A stretch of DNA of 49,400 nt from NCBI GenBank assembly GCA_944321185.1, contig CALUKH010000011.1:1-49400 (forward strand). Direction: 5' to 3'. Shown here in pieces: positions 6,837-15,392 of the stretch. Numbering within the stretch: the first letter of the stretch is position 1; the number at the start of each line of letters is the position of its first letter. Both the position numbers and the translations under genes were made by a program. This DNA comes from an uncultured Alistipes sp. (GTDB lineage Bacteria > Bacteroidota > Bacteroidia > Bacteroidales > Rikenellaceae). The notes under the pieces were generated by a model. That model was not told the origin of the DNA. It searched no databases and was given only the letters and a program-made list of their open reading frames with translations.

Positions 6837-8197
6837 AACGAACCCCGAAAAACGCAGAAATCATGCAGATGCTGAAGATATACGACAATCCGCCCCGCAG
6901 CGAGTGGGGCCGGCTGAGCGAACGCTGCACGCGCAGCGAAGAGGAGATCACCGAACAGGTGGCCGCCATCCTGGCGGAGGTGCGCACGGGCGGCGACCGG
7001 GCCTTACGCGAGATCACGCAACGCATCGAGGGACACCGTCCCGAACGGTTCGAGATTCCGGCCGAGGAGCTGGATGCCGCCGCACGTGCACTTCCCGAAG
7101 CGATGAAGGAGGCACTCCGCACGGCCAAGTCCCAGATCGAGGCCTTCCACCGCGCACAGCTGCCCGCCGAGGTGTGTGTCGAGACCCTGCCCGGCGTGCG
7201 ATGCCTGCAACGGGCGATGGCGATCGACCGCGTGGGGCTCTACATTCCGGGGGGCAAGGCGCCGCTCTTCTCGACGGTGCTGATGCTGGCCGTACCGGCA
7301 CGGGTGGCGGGCTGCCGCGAGGTGATACTCTGCACCCCGGCGCGTGCCGACGGAAGCATTGCCCCCGAAATCGCCTGTGCCGCACGGCTCTGCGGCGTCG
7401 ACCGGGTCTTCGCCGTGGGCGGCGCCCAGGCCATTGCCGCCATGGCCTACGGCACGGAGAGCATCCCGCGTGTGGAGAAGATCTTCGGCCCCGGGAACCG
7501 CTACGTGACGAAGGCCAAACAGCTGATCGGTGCCCGTGACGTGGCGATCGACCTCCCGGCCGGGCCGTCGGAGGTGCTGGTGCTGGCCGACGAGGGGGCT
7601 TCGCCCGCCTTCGCGGCTGCCGACCTGCTCTCGCAGGCCGAACACGGTGGCGACAGCCAAGCGGTGCTGGTCTGCCAGACGGCGGACTTTGCCCGGGCCG
7701 TACAACGGGCCGTCGAGGAGCAGTTGTCGCAGCGCCGCCGCGGGGAGATCATCCGCGAAGCGCTGCAGCAGAGCCGGATCATCGTGCTGACGGAGCGTGC
7801 CGACCGCATCGCCTTCTCGAATGTCTATGCCCCGGAGCACCTGATCCTGTCGATGCGCGATCCGTGGGAGGCGGCCTCGCAGATCACCGCGGCCGGCAGC
7901 GTCTTCATCGGACCGTGGTCGCCCGAGAGCGCCGGCGACTACGCCTCGGGCACGAACCACACGCTGCCGACCGGAGGCTGGGCCCGTTCGTACAGCGGCG
8001 TGAATACCGACTCGTTCCTGCGCAAGATCACCTTCCAGGAGCTGACGCGCGAGGGGCTTGCCCGCCTGGCCCCGACCATCGAGACGATGGCCCTCGGCGA
8101 AGGGCTCGATGCCCATGCCGCCGCCGTGCGCATCCGGCTCGAAAGCCCCGAGAGACAGAACGAAACCCCTTCCCCGCAAATCCCGAAGCAATCATGA
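6833..8197 (+). CDS. hisD: Histidinol dehydrogenase
   Basis: HisD oxidises L-histidinol to L-histidine in two NAD-dependent steps, the last reactions of the pathway. Signatures are DRVGLYIPGGKAPLFSTVLM, the NAD/zinc-site region GPSEVLVLADEGA, LLSQAEHGGDSQAVLV, and the C-terminal SAGDYASGTNHTLPTGG with its conserved Asp/His zinc ligands. The ATG at 6833 overlaps the hisG stop (ATGA) and gives 454 residues, a little longer than the usual ~430. ATG 6863 (MQMLKIYDNPP) is a plausible alternative with a more typical length. hisC overlaps its stop by the same ATGA arrangement. Confidence 0.95.
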   Translation: MKRTPKNAEIMQMLKIYDNPPRSEWGRLSERCTRSEEEITEQVAAILAEVRTGGDRALREITQRIEGHRPERFEIPAEELDAAARALPEAMKEALRTAKSQIEAFHRAQLPAEVCVETLPGVRCLQRAMAIDRVGLYIPGGKAPLFSTVLMLAVPARVAGCREVILCTPARADGSIAPEIACAARLCGVDRVFAVGGAQAIAAMAYGTESIPRVEKIFGPGNRYVTKAKQLIGARDVAIDLPAGPSEVLVLADEGASPAFAAADLLSQAEHGGDSQAVLVCQTADFARAVQRAVEEQLSQRRRGEIIREALQQSRIIVLTERADRIAFSNVYAPEHLILSMRDPWEAASQITAAGSVFIGPWSPESAGDYASGTNHTLPTGGWARSYSGVNTDSFLRKITFQELTREGLARLAPTIETMALGEGLDAHAAAVRIRLESPERQNETPSPQIPKQS

Positions 8198-9228
8198 GAC
8201 CCCTTGAAGAGCTGATCCGCCCGAACATCCGGGCCCTGCAACCCTACTCGACGGCGCGCGACGAATACGCCGGCGGTGAAATTTCGACGTGGCTCGATGC
8301 CAACGAAAGCCCCTACGACAACGGTGTGAACCGCTATCCGGATCCGCACCAGCGCCAGCTGAAACACCTCGTCTCCCGGCTGAAGGGGGTGCGCGAGGGG
8401 CAGATCTTCCTGGGCAACGGCAGCGACGAGGCGATCGACCTGGCCTACCGGATCTTCTGCACGCCGGGGCGCGACAACGCCGTCTCGATCGCACCGACCT
8501 ACGGCATGTACCGCGTGGCAGCCGACACGAACGACGTCGAGATGCGCGAAGTGGCACTCGATACGGATTTCGCGCTGCGGCCCGATGCGCTGCTCGCCGC
8601 CGCGGACGAACGCACGAAACTGCTGTGGCTCTGTTCACCGAACAATCCCACGGGCAATCGGTTCCCGACCGTGGAGATCGAGCACCTGCTGCGGGCCTTC
8701 CCGGGGATGGTCATCCTGGACGAAGCCTACATTGACTTCGCCTCGGAGCCGGGGTTTCTGGGGCGTCTCGACGAATTTCCGAACCTCATCATCCTGCAAA
8801 CGCTCTCCAAGGCGTGGGGCATGGCCGGGCTGCGCCTGGGCATGGCCTTTGCCGCGGAACCCGTGGCCGAGCTCTTCGCCCGGGTGAAATACCCCTACAA
8901 CATCAACGGCCCGACGCAGGCGGAGGTGATCCGCCGGCTGACCCGGCCGGTCGACGACCAGATCGCGGAGGTGCGCCGCGAACGGGAACGCGTGGCCCGT
9001 GCGCTGGCCGAATGCCGGGCCATCGAGCGGGTCTACCCCTCCGATGCCAACTTCCTGCTGGCGCGCACTCCGGCACCCGATGCGCTCTACGAGGCGCTGA
9101 TCGAGGCGGGGGTCATCGTCCGCAACCGTTCGCGCGTACGGGGCTGTGCGGGGTGTCTGCGCATCACCATCGGCCGTCCCGAGGAGAACGACCGCCTGTT
9201 ACGAACTGTCCAAAATTTCCGCCCATGA
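8194..9228 (+). CDS. hisC: Histidinol-phosphate aminotransferase
   Basis: A 344-residue PLP-dependent fold-type I aminotransferase converting imidazole-acetol phosphate and glutamate to histidinol phosphate. Evidence: substrate/cofactor motifs DANESPYDN, LGNGSDEAIDLAYR, CSPNNPTGN, the Asp of VILDEAYIDF, and the Schiff-base Lys in LQTLSKAWGMAGLRLGMA. Near the C-terminus the Arg-containing RNRSRVRGCAGCLRITIG binds the substrate carboxylate/phosphate. The ATG overlaps the hisD stop, and hisB overlaps this stop (ATGA at 9225). Confidence 0.96.
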   Translation: MRPLEELIRPNIRALQPYSTARDEYAGGEISTWLDANESPYDNGVNRYPDPHQRQLKHLVSRLKGVREGQIFLGNGSDEAIDLAYRIFCTPGRDNAVSIAPTYGMYRVAADTNDVEMREVALDTDFALRPDALLAAADERTKLLWLCSPNNPTGNRFPTVEIEHLLRAFPGMVILDEAYIDFASEPGFLGRLDEFPNLIILQTLSKAWGMAGLRLGMAFAAEPVAELFARVKYPYNINGPTQAEVIRRLTRPVDDQIAEVRRERERVARALAECRAIERVYPSDANFLLARTPAPDALYEALIEAGVIVRNRSRVRGCAGCLRITIGRPEENDRLLRTVQNFRP

Positions 9229-10352
9229 AAAAAGCCCTCTTCATCGACCGCGACGGCACGATCCTCGCGGAACCCGCCGACGAACAGATCGACAGCCTCG
9301 CGAAAATGGAGTTCATCCCCAGGGTGATTTCGGCGCTCAAGGCCCTTTCGACGCTCGATTTCGAGCTGGTCCTGGCCTCGAACCAGGACGGATTGGGAAC
9401 TCCCGCCTTTCCGGAGGAGACGTTCCTTCCGCCCCACGAAAAGATGCTCGCGACGCTGCGCGGCGAAGGCGTCACCTTCGACGACCAGCTCATCGACCGT
9501 ACCTTCGAGCGCGACAACGCCCCGACGCGCAAACCCCGCACGGGCCTCTTCACCCGCTACCTGGACGGGTCGTACGATCTGGCCGCAAGCTACGTCATCG
9601 GCGACCGTGTGACGGATCTCCAGCTGGCCCGCAACCTCGGGGCGCGCGGCATTCTGCTCCGCCCCGAGGACGAAGGTCGCCGGATGGTGGCCGAGGCGGA
9701 GCTGGAGGACGTCTGCGCTCTGGTAACCGACTCGTGGGCCGAAGTGGCCGAGTTTATCCGCCGTCCGGAACGGTATGTCGACCTGCGACGCCAGACGCGC
9801 GAGACGCAGATCCGCGTACGGCTGGACCTCGACGGCCGCGGCGACTTCAACGACCGCATCTCGACCGGACTGCGCTTTCTGGACCACATGCTCTCGCAGA
9901 TCGCCCACCACGGCGGCGTGTCGCTGGCCGTCGAGGCGCAGGGCGATCTGGACATCGACGAACACCACACCATGGAGGATGTGGCCCTGACGCTGGGCGA
10001 GGCCATCGACCGGGCGCTGGGTTCGAAGGCCGGAATTGCCCGCTACGGATTCGCCCTGCCGATGGACGACAGCTGCGCGCTGGTGCTCCTCGACTTCGGC
10101 GGCCGGATCGACTTCGAATGGGAGGTCACATTCCGCCGCGAACGGATCGGCGACGTTCCGACCGAGATGTTCCGCCACTTCTTCCAGTCGCTCTGCTGCG
10201 CCGCGCGCTGCAACCTGCGGATCGCGGCCCGCGGCGAGAATGACCACCACAAGGCCGAAGCCATCTTCAAGGCCTTTGCCCGGGCCCTGCGGATGGCCGT
10301 CATGCGTCAAGGTTTCGGATACGACATACCCAGCAGCAAAGGAGTCCTATGA
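9225..10352 (+). CDS. hisB: Bifunctional histidinol-phosphatase / imidazoleglycerol-phosphate dehydratase
   Basis: A 375-residue fusion. Residues 1-~165 are a HAD-type histidinol phosphatase (FIDRDGTI with D8 and D10 as nucleophile and acid/base). Residues ~187-375 are the IGPD dehydratase (FNDRISTGLRFLDHMLSQIAHHG, DEHHTMEDVALTLGEAI, and HHKAEAIFKAFARAL, whose His/Glu bind manganese). The Cys/His zinc loop present in the E. coli phosphatase half is not seen; the region reads ERDNAPTRKPRTG. Bifunctional HisB occurs in enterobacteria and Bacteroidota. hisH overlaps the stop by ATGA. Confidence 0.96.
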   Translation: MKKALFIDRDGTILAEPADEQIDSLAKMEFIPRVISALKALSTLDFELVLASNQDGLGTPAFPEETFLPPHEKMLATLRGEGVTFDDQLIDRTFERDNAPTRKPRTGLFTRYLDGSYDLAASYVIGDRVTDLQLARNLGARGILLRPEDEGRRMVAEAELEDVCALVTDSWAEVAEFIRRPERYVDLRRQTRETQIRVRLDLDGRGDFNDRISTGLRFLDHMLSQIAHHGGVSLAVEAQGDLDIDEHHTMEDVALTLGEAIDRALGSKAGIARYGFALPMDDSCALVLLDFGGRIDFEWEVTFRRERIGDVPTEMFRHFFQSLCCAARCNLRIAARGENDHHKAEAIFKAFARALRMAVMRQGFGYDIPSSKGVL

Positions 10353-11020
10353 TAGCCGTCGTCGATTATGCCACGGGCAACCTGCGATCGGTTGCCAATG
10401 CCCTGCGGCGGGCCGGTGCGGAGTTCACGCTCACGGCCGATGCCGCGTTGCTGCGCCGGGCCGAACGGGTGATCCTCCCGGGCGTAGGCGAAGCGTCGAG
10501 TGCCATGGCCCGACTCCGCGAGCGGGGGCTGGACACGGTGCTGCCGACGCTGACCTGCCCCGTGCTGGGGATCTGCATCGGGATGCAGCTGCTGTGCCTC
10601 TCGAGCGAGGAGGGCAATGCCGAATGTCTGGGAGTCTTCCCCACTCGGGTCCGACGCCTTCCCTCCGGGACCGAGGCCGGAGCTGAAACCGGGGCCGAAC
10701 CCGTCGAGAAAATCGGCATTTTCCCCGCGGTCGGGAGCCTTCCCGTCGGAGGGGCTCCTCGTCTGAAAATTCCCCACGTCGGTTGGGACACGATCGAGGG
10801 GTTGCGTTCGCCGCTCTTCGAGGGGATTCCCGAGCAGAGCTACGTCTATTACGTCCACTCCTACGCGGCGGATCCCTGTCCGTCGACAATCGCCTCGACC
10901 GACTACGGCCGCCGTTTCAGCGCAGCCCTCCAACGCGACAACTTCTTCGGCACCCAGTTCCACCCCGAGAAGAGCGGTGCGGTGGGTGCCCGGATTCTGC
11001 AGAATTTCCTGACCCTGTAA
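10349..11020 (+). CDS. hisH: Imidazole glycerol phosphate synthase, glutaminase subunit
   Basis: HisH hydrolyses glutamine and channels ammonia to HisF to make IGP and AICAR. Triad residues are visible: nucleophile C76 in [11 protein letters not shown], and His/Glu in [11 protein letters not shown]. The oxyanion strand [12 protein letters not shown] is present. At 223 residues it is about 25 longer than usual: between VRRLP (~104) and LKIPHVGWD (~139) is a Gly/Ala/Glu/Pro-rich insertion ([16 protein letters not shown]...) not found in typical HisH. The reading frame is intact. It overlaps hisB at ATGA; hisA starts about 100 bp after its stop. Confidence 0.94.
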   Translation: MIAVVDYATGNLRSVANALRRAGAEFTLTADAALLRRAERVILPGVGEASSAMARLRERGLDTVLPTLTCPVLGICIGMQLLCLSSEEGNAECLGVFPTRVRRLPSGTEAGAETGAEPVEKIGIFPAVGSLPVGGAPRLKIPHVGWDTIEGLRSPLFEGIPEQSYVYYVHSYAADPCPSTIASTDYGRRFSAALQRDNFFGTQFHPEKSGAVGARILQNFLTL

Positions 11021-11118
11021 CGAACTCTCCGCCCGAAAGCGCCGCAAAGCTCCGCCGCCCAACCCGCCGGAAACCCGCCGCGCACCCCGGGTCCAAACCC
11101 AACGAACAACCTTTACCC

Positions 11119-11850
11119 ATGAAAATCACCATCATACCCGCCACGGACCTCATCGACGGCCACTGCGTGCGCCTCACACAGGGCGACTACGCCCGGCAGA
11201 CGATCTACTACCGGGATCCGCTCGAGGCGGCACTTCGCTTCGAAGGGGCCGGCATCCGCCGCCTGCATCTGGTCGATCTCGACGGCGCGAAGGCCTCCGA
11301 GCCGTGCAACCTCCGCACGCTGGAGCGCATCGCCACCCGCACGTCGCTCGAAATTCAGTACGGCGGCGGCATCAAGAGCCGCGAGGCGCTGCACAGCGTC
11401 TTCGACGCCGGAGCCCGACGCGCCATCTGCGGCAGCATCGCCGTCAGCCGCCCGGAACTCTTCGCCGCCTGGCTGGCGGAATTCGGCCCCGAACGGCTGA
11501 TCCTCGGTGCCGACATCCGCGACGGCCGGATCGCCGTGAAGGGGTGGCTCGAAACCTCCCCGACGACGGCCGACGCGTTGATCCGCCAGTTCCTGCCCCA
11601 CGGCCTCGAACAGGTCATCTGCACCGACATCTCGCGCGACGGCATGCTCTGCGGCCCCTCGGCCGAATTCTACGCCGATCTGCAACGACAATTCCCCACG
11701 GTCGAAATCACCGTCAGCGGCGGCATCTCGTCGCTGGACGACATCCGCCGCCTCGACCAACAGCAACTGCGGAGCGTCATCGTCGGAAAGGCGCTCTACG
11801 AAGGACGTATCACCCTCCAGGAACTCGAACAATGCTTGCCAAACGAATAA
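11119..11850 (+). CDS. hisA: ProFAR isomerase
   Basis: A 243-residue (beta/alpha)8 barrel that isomerises the aminoaldose ProFAR to the aminoketose PRFAR. The N-terminal catalytic Asp lies in [20 protein letters not shown], and the second in [17 protein letters not shown]. Phosphate-binding glycines are seen in [10 protein letters not shown] and [11 protein letters not shown]. The ATG at 11119 is the first consistent with the family N-terminus; the upstream part of the frame reads through hisH and spacer. The ~98-bp hisH-hisA gap is the longest inside the operon and has no terminator. The gene overlaps hisF by 19 bp. Confidence 0.95.
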   Translation: MKITIIPATDLIDGHCVRLTQGDYARQTIYYRDPLEAALRFEGAGIRRLHLVDLDGAKASEPCNLRTLERIATRTSLEIQYGGGIKSREALHSVFDAGARRAICGSIAVSRPELFAAWLAEFGPERLILGADIRDGRIAVKGWLETSPTTADALIRQFLPHGLEQVICTDISRDGMLCGPSAEFYADLQRQFPTVEITVSGGISSLDDIRRLDQQQLRSVIVGKALYEGRITLQELEQCLPNE

Positions 11851-12584
11851 TACCCTGTCTGGACATCCGCGACGGTCAGACCGTCAAGGGCATCCACTTC
11901 GAGGAGCTGCGCCGGGTCGGCGACCCCGTGGAACTGGGCGCCAAATACGCTGCGCAGGGGGCCGACGAACTGGTCTACCTCGACATCAGCGCCACGCAGC
12001 AGGGGCGCCGCACCTTCACCGACCTGGTCACGCGCATCGCCGCACGCATCGACATTCCGTTCACTGTCGGCGGCGGGATCTCGTCGGTCGAGGATGCCGG
12101 ACGGCTGCTCGAGGCCGGCGCCGACAAGGTGACGGTCAACAGCGCCGCCGTGCGCAACCCCGCGCTGATCGACGCCATTGCCGCCCGTTATGGTTCGCAG
12201 TTTGTCGTGGCGGCGATCGACGCCCGGCTCGTCGACGGACGCCGCGTGGTCACGACCCACGGCGGCACCCGCCCCACCGACCGCGAACTCTTCACCTGGG
12301 CGCGCGAATGCGTCGAGCGCGGCGCCGGCGAGATCCTCTTCACCTCGATGGACCACGACGGCACGAAGAACGGCTATCCGTGCGAGGTCTTTGCGCGGCT
12401 GGCCGAGCTGCCCGTGCCGATCATCGCCTCGGGAGGCGCCGGCACGGTGGGCCACATCGCCGAGGTCCTCACCCGCGGAGGCGCCGACGCCGCACTGGCC
12501 GCCAGCATCTTCCACTACAACGAGATCCCCATCCCGACGCTCAAGCGCGAACTCCACCGTGCCGGCATTCCGGTCCGGCTCTGA
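11832..12584 (+). CDS. hisF: Imidazole glycerol phosphate synthase, cyclase subunit
   Basis: A 250-residue barrel subunit that joins HisH-derived ammonia to PRFAR, giving IGP and AICAR. Both catalytic Asp residues are visible: [20 protein letters not shown] (near residue 11) and [16 protein letters not shown]. Phosphate-binding segments [14 protein letters not shown] and [14 protein letters not shown] are also present. The ATG at 11832 lies inside the end of hisA, so the two are probably translationally coupled. Confidence 0.96.
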   Translation: MLAKRIIPCLDIRDGQTVKGIHFEELRRVGDPVELGAKYAAQGADELVYLDISATQQGRRTFTDLVTRIAARIDIPFTVGGGISSVEDAGRLLEAGADKVTVNSAAVRNPALIDAIAARYGSQFVVAAIDARLVDGRRVVTTHGGTRPTDRELFTWARECVERGAGEILFTSMDHDGTKNGYPCEVFARLAELPVPIIASGGAGTVGHIAEVLTRGGADAALAASIFHYNEIPIPTLKRELHRAGIPVRL

Positions 12585-12637
12585 ACCCGGCAAACCCGGC
12601 AACAAAAGAAAGCAAAACTCAAAAATTCATCCATACC

Positions 12638-13258
12638 ATGAAGATTCAAGCCATTCCGTTTACGGACCTCAACCTCGAAAAACTCCCCGGCGGGCTGGTC
12701 CCCGCCATCATCCAGGACGACCGCACGCTGCAGGTACTGATGCTGGGCTACATGAACCGCGAAGCCTACGAAAAGAGCCTCGCCGAGGGTCGCGTCACCT
12801 TCTACAGCCGCACGCGGCAATGCCTCTGGACCAAGGGCGAAACCAGCGGCCACTGGCTGGAGATCGTCTCCGTGGCCGCCGACTGCGACGCCGATACGCT
12901 GCTGGTGCGGGTCATCCCCCACGGCCCGACCTGCCACACGGGGTCGAAGACCTGTTTCGGGGCGGCCATCCCCGAGAGCGAAGGGTTCATCCGCTACCTG
13001 CAGAGCGTCATCCAGGGCCGCCACGCCGAGATGCCCGAGGGCTCCTATACGTCGAAGCTCTTCACGCGCGGCGTGAACAAGATTGCTCAAAAGGTGGGCG
13101 AGGAGGCCGTCGAGACGGTCATCGAGGCCGTGGCCCGCAACCGCGACGCCATGATCTACGAAGCCTCGGATCTCATCTACCACCTGCTCGTGCTGCTCGA
13201 GGCCACCGGTTGTACGATTGCCGATCTCGAGCGCGAACTGGCCCGCCGCCACTCCTGA
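12638..13258 (+). CDS. hisI: Bifunctional phosphoribosyl-AMP cyclohydrolase / phosphoribosyl-ATP pyrophosphatase
   Basis: A 206-residue HisIE fusion for steps 2 and 3 of the pathway. Residues 1-~110 are the HisI cyclohydrolase (VLMLGYMNREAYEKSL, TFYSRTRQCLWTKGETSGHWL, with metal ligands in DCDADTLLVRV and GPTCHTG). Residues ~118-206 are the HisE pyrophosphohydrolase (NKIAQKVGEEAVETVIEAV and EASDLIYHLLVLLEATG, with MazG-like Glu/Asp metal ligands). It is the last operon gene, 53 bp after hisF, and completes all ten activities in eight structural genes. No clear terminator follows; a 14-bp tandem repeat lies just downstream. Confidence 0.96.
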   Translation: MKIQAIPFTDLNLEKLPGGLVPAIIQDDRTLQVLMLGYMNREAYEKSLAEGRVTFYSRTRQCLWTKGETSGHWLEIVSVAADCDADTLLVRVIPHGPTCHTGSKTCFGAAIPESEGFIRYLQSVIQGRHAEMPEGSYTSKLFTRGVNKIAQKVGEEAVETVIEAVARNRDAMIYEASDLIYHLLVLLEATGCTIADLERELARRHS

Positions 13259-13294
13259 GCCTCGGGGCGAAAGAAGACGGGCAGGAAAGAGGCG

Positions 13295-13350
13295 GCCGGA
13301 AGGAAGCAGCCGGAAGGAAGCGGCCGGAAGACGGCAGCCGGAAGACGACG
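13295..13350 (+). repeat. 14-bp tandem repeat, four copies
   Basis: GCCGGAAG recurs at 13295, 13309, 13323 and 13337 with an exact 14-bp period. Units are GCCGGAAGGAAGCA, GCCGGAAGGAAGCG, GCCGGAAGACGGCA and GCCGGAAGACGACG. It lies 36 bp after the hisIE stop. The rest of the hisIE-DUF3127 spacer is purine-rich and contains no gene. Confidence 0.8.
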
Positions 13351-13459
13351 GGTGAAGGAGCGAACGGCAGAGACAAACCGAGGAGGCAGGCAGGATCGAA
13401 TCCACGCTCCCGGGGACCGATTTTTCGATCCTCCGGCAGCCGGAATCGCAAATTTTCCC

Positions 13460-13467
13460 TATCTTTG
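13460..13467 (+). promoter_or_regulatory. Promoter -7 box of the DUF3127 gene
   Basis: TATCTTTG, 71 bp upstream of the ATG at 13539. No clear -33 TTTG at the standard distance. Confidence 0.55.
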
Positions 13468-13538
13468 CAGGAAAACTACGGCGGCGGACAATCCGCCGGC
13501 TGCAATCGGATCAATCACCAAAAAATCGATACGTCACT

Positions 13539-13898
13539 ATGGAATTCGAAGGAACCGTCTACAAAATACTGCCGGTCACGAAGGGCACTTCGGCCCGCGG
13601 TGAATGGCAGCGTCAGGATGTCGTTTTCGAGATGAACGAGGGTTCGTTCACGCGCAAGATCTGCGTCACGTTCTTCAACAAGCCCGACGATGTGGCCCGC
13701 CTGAAGGAGGGAGCCGCCTACAACGTCTCGGTCAACATCGAATCGCGCGAATACAACGGCCGCTGGTACACCGACGTCCGTGCCTGGCGCATTCAGCCCA
13801 AGCAGGAAGCCGCTCCGGCACCCGAGATGCCGCCTATCGTCGAGGAGCCCGCATACGCCTCGGCACCCGCGCAGGAGGTGGACGACCTGCCCTTCTGA
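13539..13898 (+). CDS. DUF3127 domain-containing protein
   Basis: A 119-residue small protein. Residues 1-~88 match DUF3127 as I know it from Bacteroidota: MEFEGTVYKILPVTKGTSA, QDVVFEMNEGSFTRKICVTF, then the beta-rich YNVSVNIESREYNGRWYTDVRAWRI. The pattern of strands suggests an OB-like fold related to single-stranded nucleic-acid-binding proteins (inference). Residues ~89-119 are an acidic, Pro/Ala-rich tail ending in EVDDLPF, similar in style to the acidic C-terminal tip of SSB proteins. It is monocistronic. The function is not established. Confidence 0.85.
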   Translation: MEFEGTVYKILPVTKGTSARGEWQRQDVVFEMNEGSFTRKICVTFFNKPDDVARLKEGAAYNVSVNIESREYNGRWYTDVRAWRIQPKQEAAPAPEMPPIVEEPAYASAPAQEVDDLPF

Positions 13899-14135
13899 TC
13901 GGGCTCTGACCGGGGGGGGGCCGCTGCCGGAAAATCCGTCCGCCAAGGGGGGGGGTGAAACCGGCCCGCCAGATCCTTGTGCAACCGGCTGCACCCGGGG
14001 GCAGCCGGTCCGCCAGAACTCCGCGTAGTCGCAGTCAGAGAGCCCCTCGACCGCAGGAAAAACCGGGGGGGGGCAGGCCCGGCCCGTCGAGAATCCGCGC
14101 TACCCAAAGATCATCCCGACTTCACCCTGAAACAA
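13899..14135. other. Convergent intergenic region with three G9 tracts
   Basis: Between the DUF3127 stop and the terminator of the FKBP gene there is no gene. It holds three runs of exactly nine G on the plus strand (13912-13920, 13947-13955, 14065-14073), one G5 run (13997-14001), and a 9-bp hairpin ACCGGCTGC/GCAGCCGGT (13984-14009) without a T-run. The runs could form a G-quadruplex in RNA or DNA. Confidence 0.7.
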
Positions 14136-14171
14136 AAAAATCCCGGAATGCTTCGGCATTCCGGGATTTTT
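14136..14171. terminator. Bidirectional terminator after the FKBP-type gene
   Basis: Perfect 16-bp stem AAAAATCCCGGAATGC / GCATTCCGGGATTTTT closed by a TTCG loop; works on either strand. It ends 16 bp from the stop of the 370-residue FKBP gene. Confidence 0.92.
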
Positions 14172-14186
14172 CATATTCGAGACGTG

Positions 14187-15299
14187 CTATTTGGCAGGCT
14201 CCACGGCAGGCGTCTCGGCCGTAGCCGTCGAATCGGCAGGAGCCGGCTCCTCGTACGGCGTTACGTCGATCAGCTCGACCTCGAACTCCAGAGCCTCGTT
14301 GGGGCCGATGTCACGACCGGCACCGCGCGGACCGTAAGCCAGACCGGACGGGATCCACAGCGTGATCGTACCTCCCTTGCCCACCAGCTGCAGGCCTTCG
14401 GTCCAACCCGGGATCACCCGGTTGAGCGGGAACTCGACCGGCTCATCCTTGTCGTAGCTGTCCGGACGCTGTTTCTTGAGGATCTCCTGCTGCTCCTTCG
14501 GGCGATTGGCGAACTTCGACGTATCGAAGACCTTGCCCTCACGCGTGCGGCCCGTGTAGTGGACCTTCACCACGTCGCGCGGATCCTTGGCCATGACCGT
14601 CGTATCACCCATCTTGGTCACCTTGTAGAGCAGACCCGATTCGGTCTTCTTCACACCCGACTTCTTCTCGATCTTCTCCAGCCAGGCCTTCGAAGCGGCG
14701 GCATTCTCGGCCGGACGCTTGATCATGAAGTAGTACTGCAGATACTGATTCACGGCATCCTCGTCCATCTTGGCATTCTTGTCGCGCACGTTCTGCATGG
14801 CCTCGTTGACCCATACCAGCTGGATCGGCATGCCGCTCTGGGCGATGTTGCAGCCAATGTCGTTACCGAAGGCATAGGAGAGCGCCGTACGCTCCTCCTC
14901 GGTCTCGAACATCTCGGGATCGGCAACCGGGTAGTCGACCTTCGTCGAATCGCCCGAAGCCAGACGGATGCTGTCGGCCTCGGCACGCTTCTTGGCGATG
15001 GCCTCGGCACGCTGGCCGCGCTTCGACATGAAGTATTCGCGCAGCATGTCCAGCGACTCGTCGTGCGACTGCGTGGCCTTGCCCAGCGCACCTTCGCGTA
15101 CACCCTTGTCCACGGCCTCGAAGTCGAACGGAATATCCCTCATCTGATAACTGATTCCGTAGCCGATGTTGGCGCCCAGGGCGTACGACAGCGAGTCGAA
15201 CTCCGAGAGACTGCCCATCTGAACTCCGGTCTTGTTGCCCCCGCAGGAGGCAAGCATTGCCGCACCGGCAACTGCCGCGGCATAAAAGAGTCTTTTCAT
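14187..15299 (-). CDS. FKBP-type peptidyl-prolyl isomerase, lipoprotein (370 aa)
   Basis: A periplasm-facing foldase that isomerises X-Pro bonds. The N-terminus MKRLFYAAAVAGAAMLASC is a lipoprotein signal with Cys19 as anchor. Residues ~28-220 are an FKBP_N-type helical dimerisation domain, and residues ~245-345 the FKBP catalytic domain (VKVHYTGRTREGKVFDTSKF, VIPGWTEGLQLVGKGG, WIPSGLAYGPRGAG, LEFEVELIDV). The C-terminal ~22 residues are Ala/Pro/Glu-rich. A second, shorter FKBP lipoprotein lies directly upstream on the same strand, so the pair looks like a duplication or functional cluster, though each has a separate leader region. Confidence 0.93.
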   Translation of the reverse strand: MKRLFYAAAVAGAAMLASCGGNKTGVQMGSLSEFDSLSYALGANIGYGISYQMRDIPFDFEAVDKGVREGALGKATQSHDESLDMLREYFMSKRGQRAEAIAKKRAEADSIRLASGDSTKVDYPVADPEMFETEEERTALSYAFGNDIGCNIAQSGMPIQLVWVNEAMQNVRDKNAKMDEDAVNQYLQYYFMIKRPAENAAASKAWLEKIEKKSGVKKTESGLLYKVTKMGDTTVMAKDPRDVVKVHYTGRTREGKVFDTSKFANRPKEQQEILKKQRPDSYDKDEPVEFPLNRVIPGWTEGLQLVGKGGTITLWIPSGLAYGPRGAGRDIGPNEALEFEVELIDVTPYEEPAPADSTATAETPAVEPAK

Positions 15300-15346
15300 G
15301 GTTGTTTTGAGTATGTTATGAGTTGTTTGCTTTTTTTTCGTACGCG

Positions 15347-15354
15347 CAAAGATA
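15347..15354 (-). promoter_or_regulatory. Promoter -7 box of the 370-aa FKBP gene
   Basis: TATCTTTG on the minus strand, 47 bp before the start codon, in the AT-rich gap between the two FKBP genes. Confidence 0.6.
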
Positions 15355-15392
15355 GTAAAATATTGTATAATGCCTGATTTTATTTTTGCAAA

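Noticed and set aside
12601-12637. Terminator or promoter between hisF and hisIE
   Set aside because: Only 53 bp, with no hairpin or TAnnTTTG box; hisIE is simply the last operon gene.
13984-14009. Hairpin ACCGGCTGC/GCAGCCGGT as the DUF3127 terminator
   Set aside because: No T-run follows it; the terminator with TTCG loop at 14136-14171 is a better candidate.
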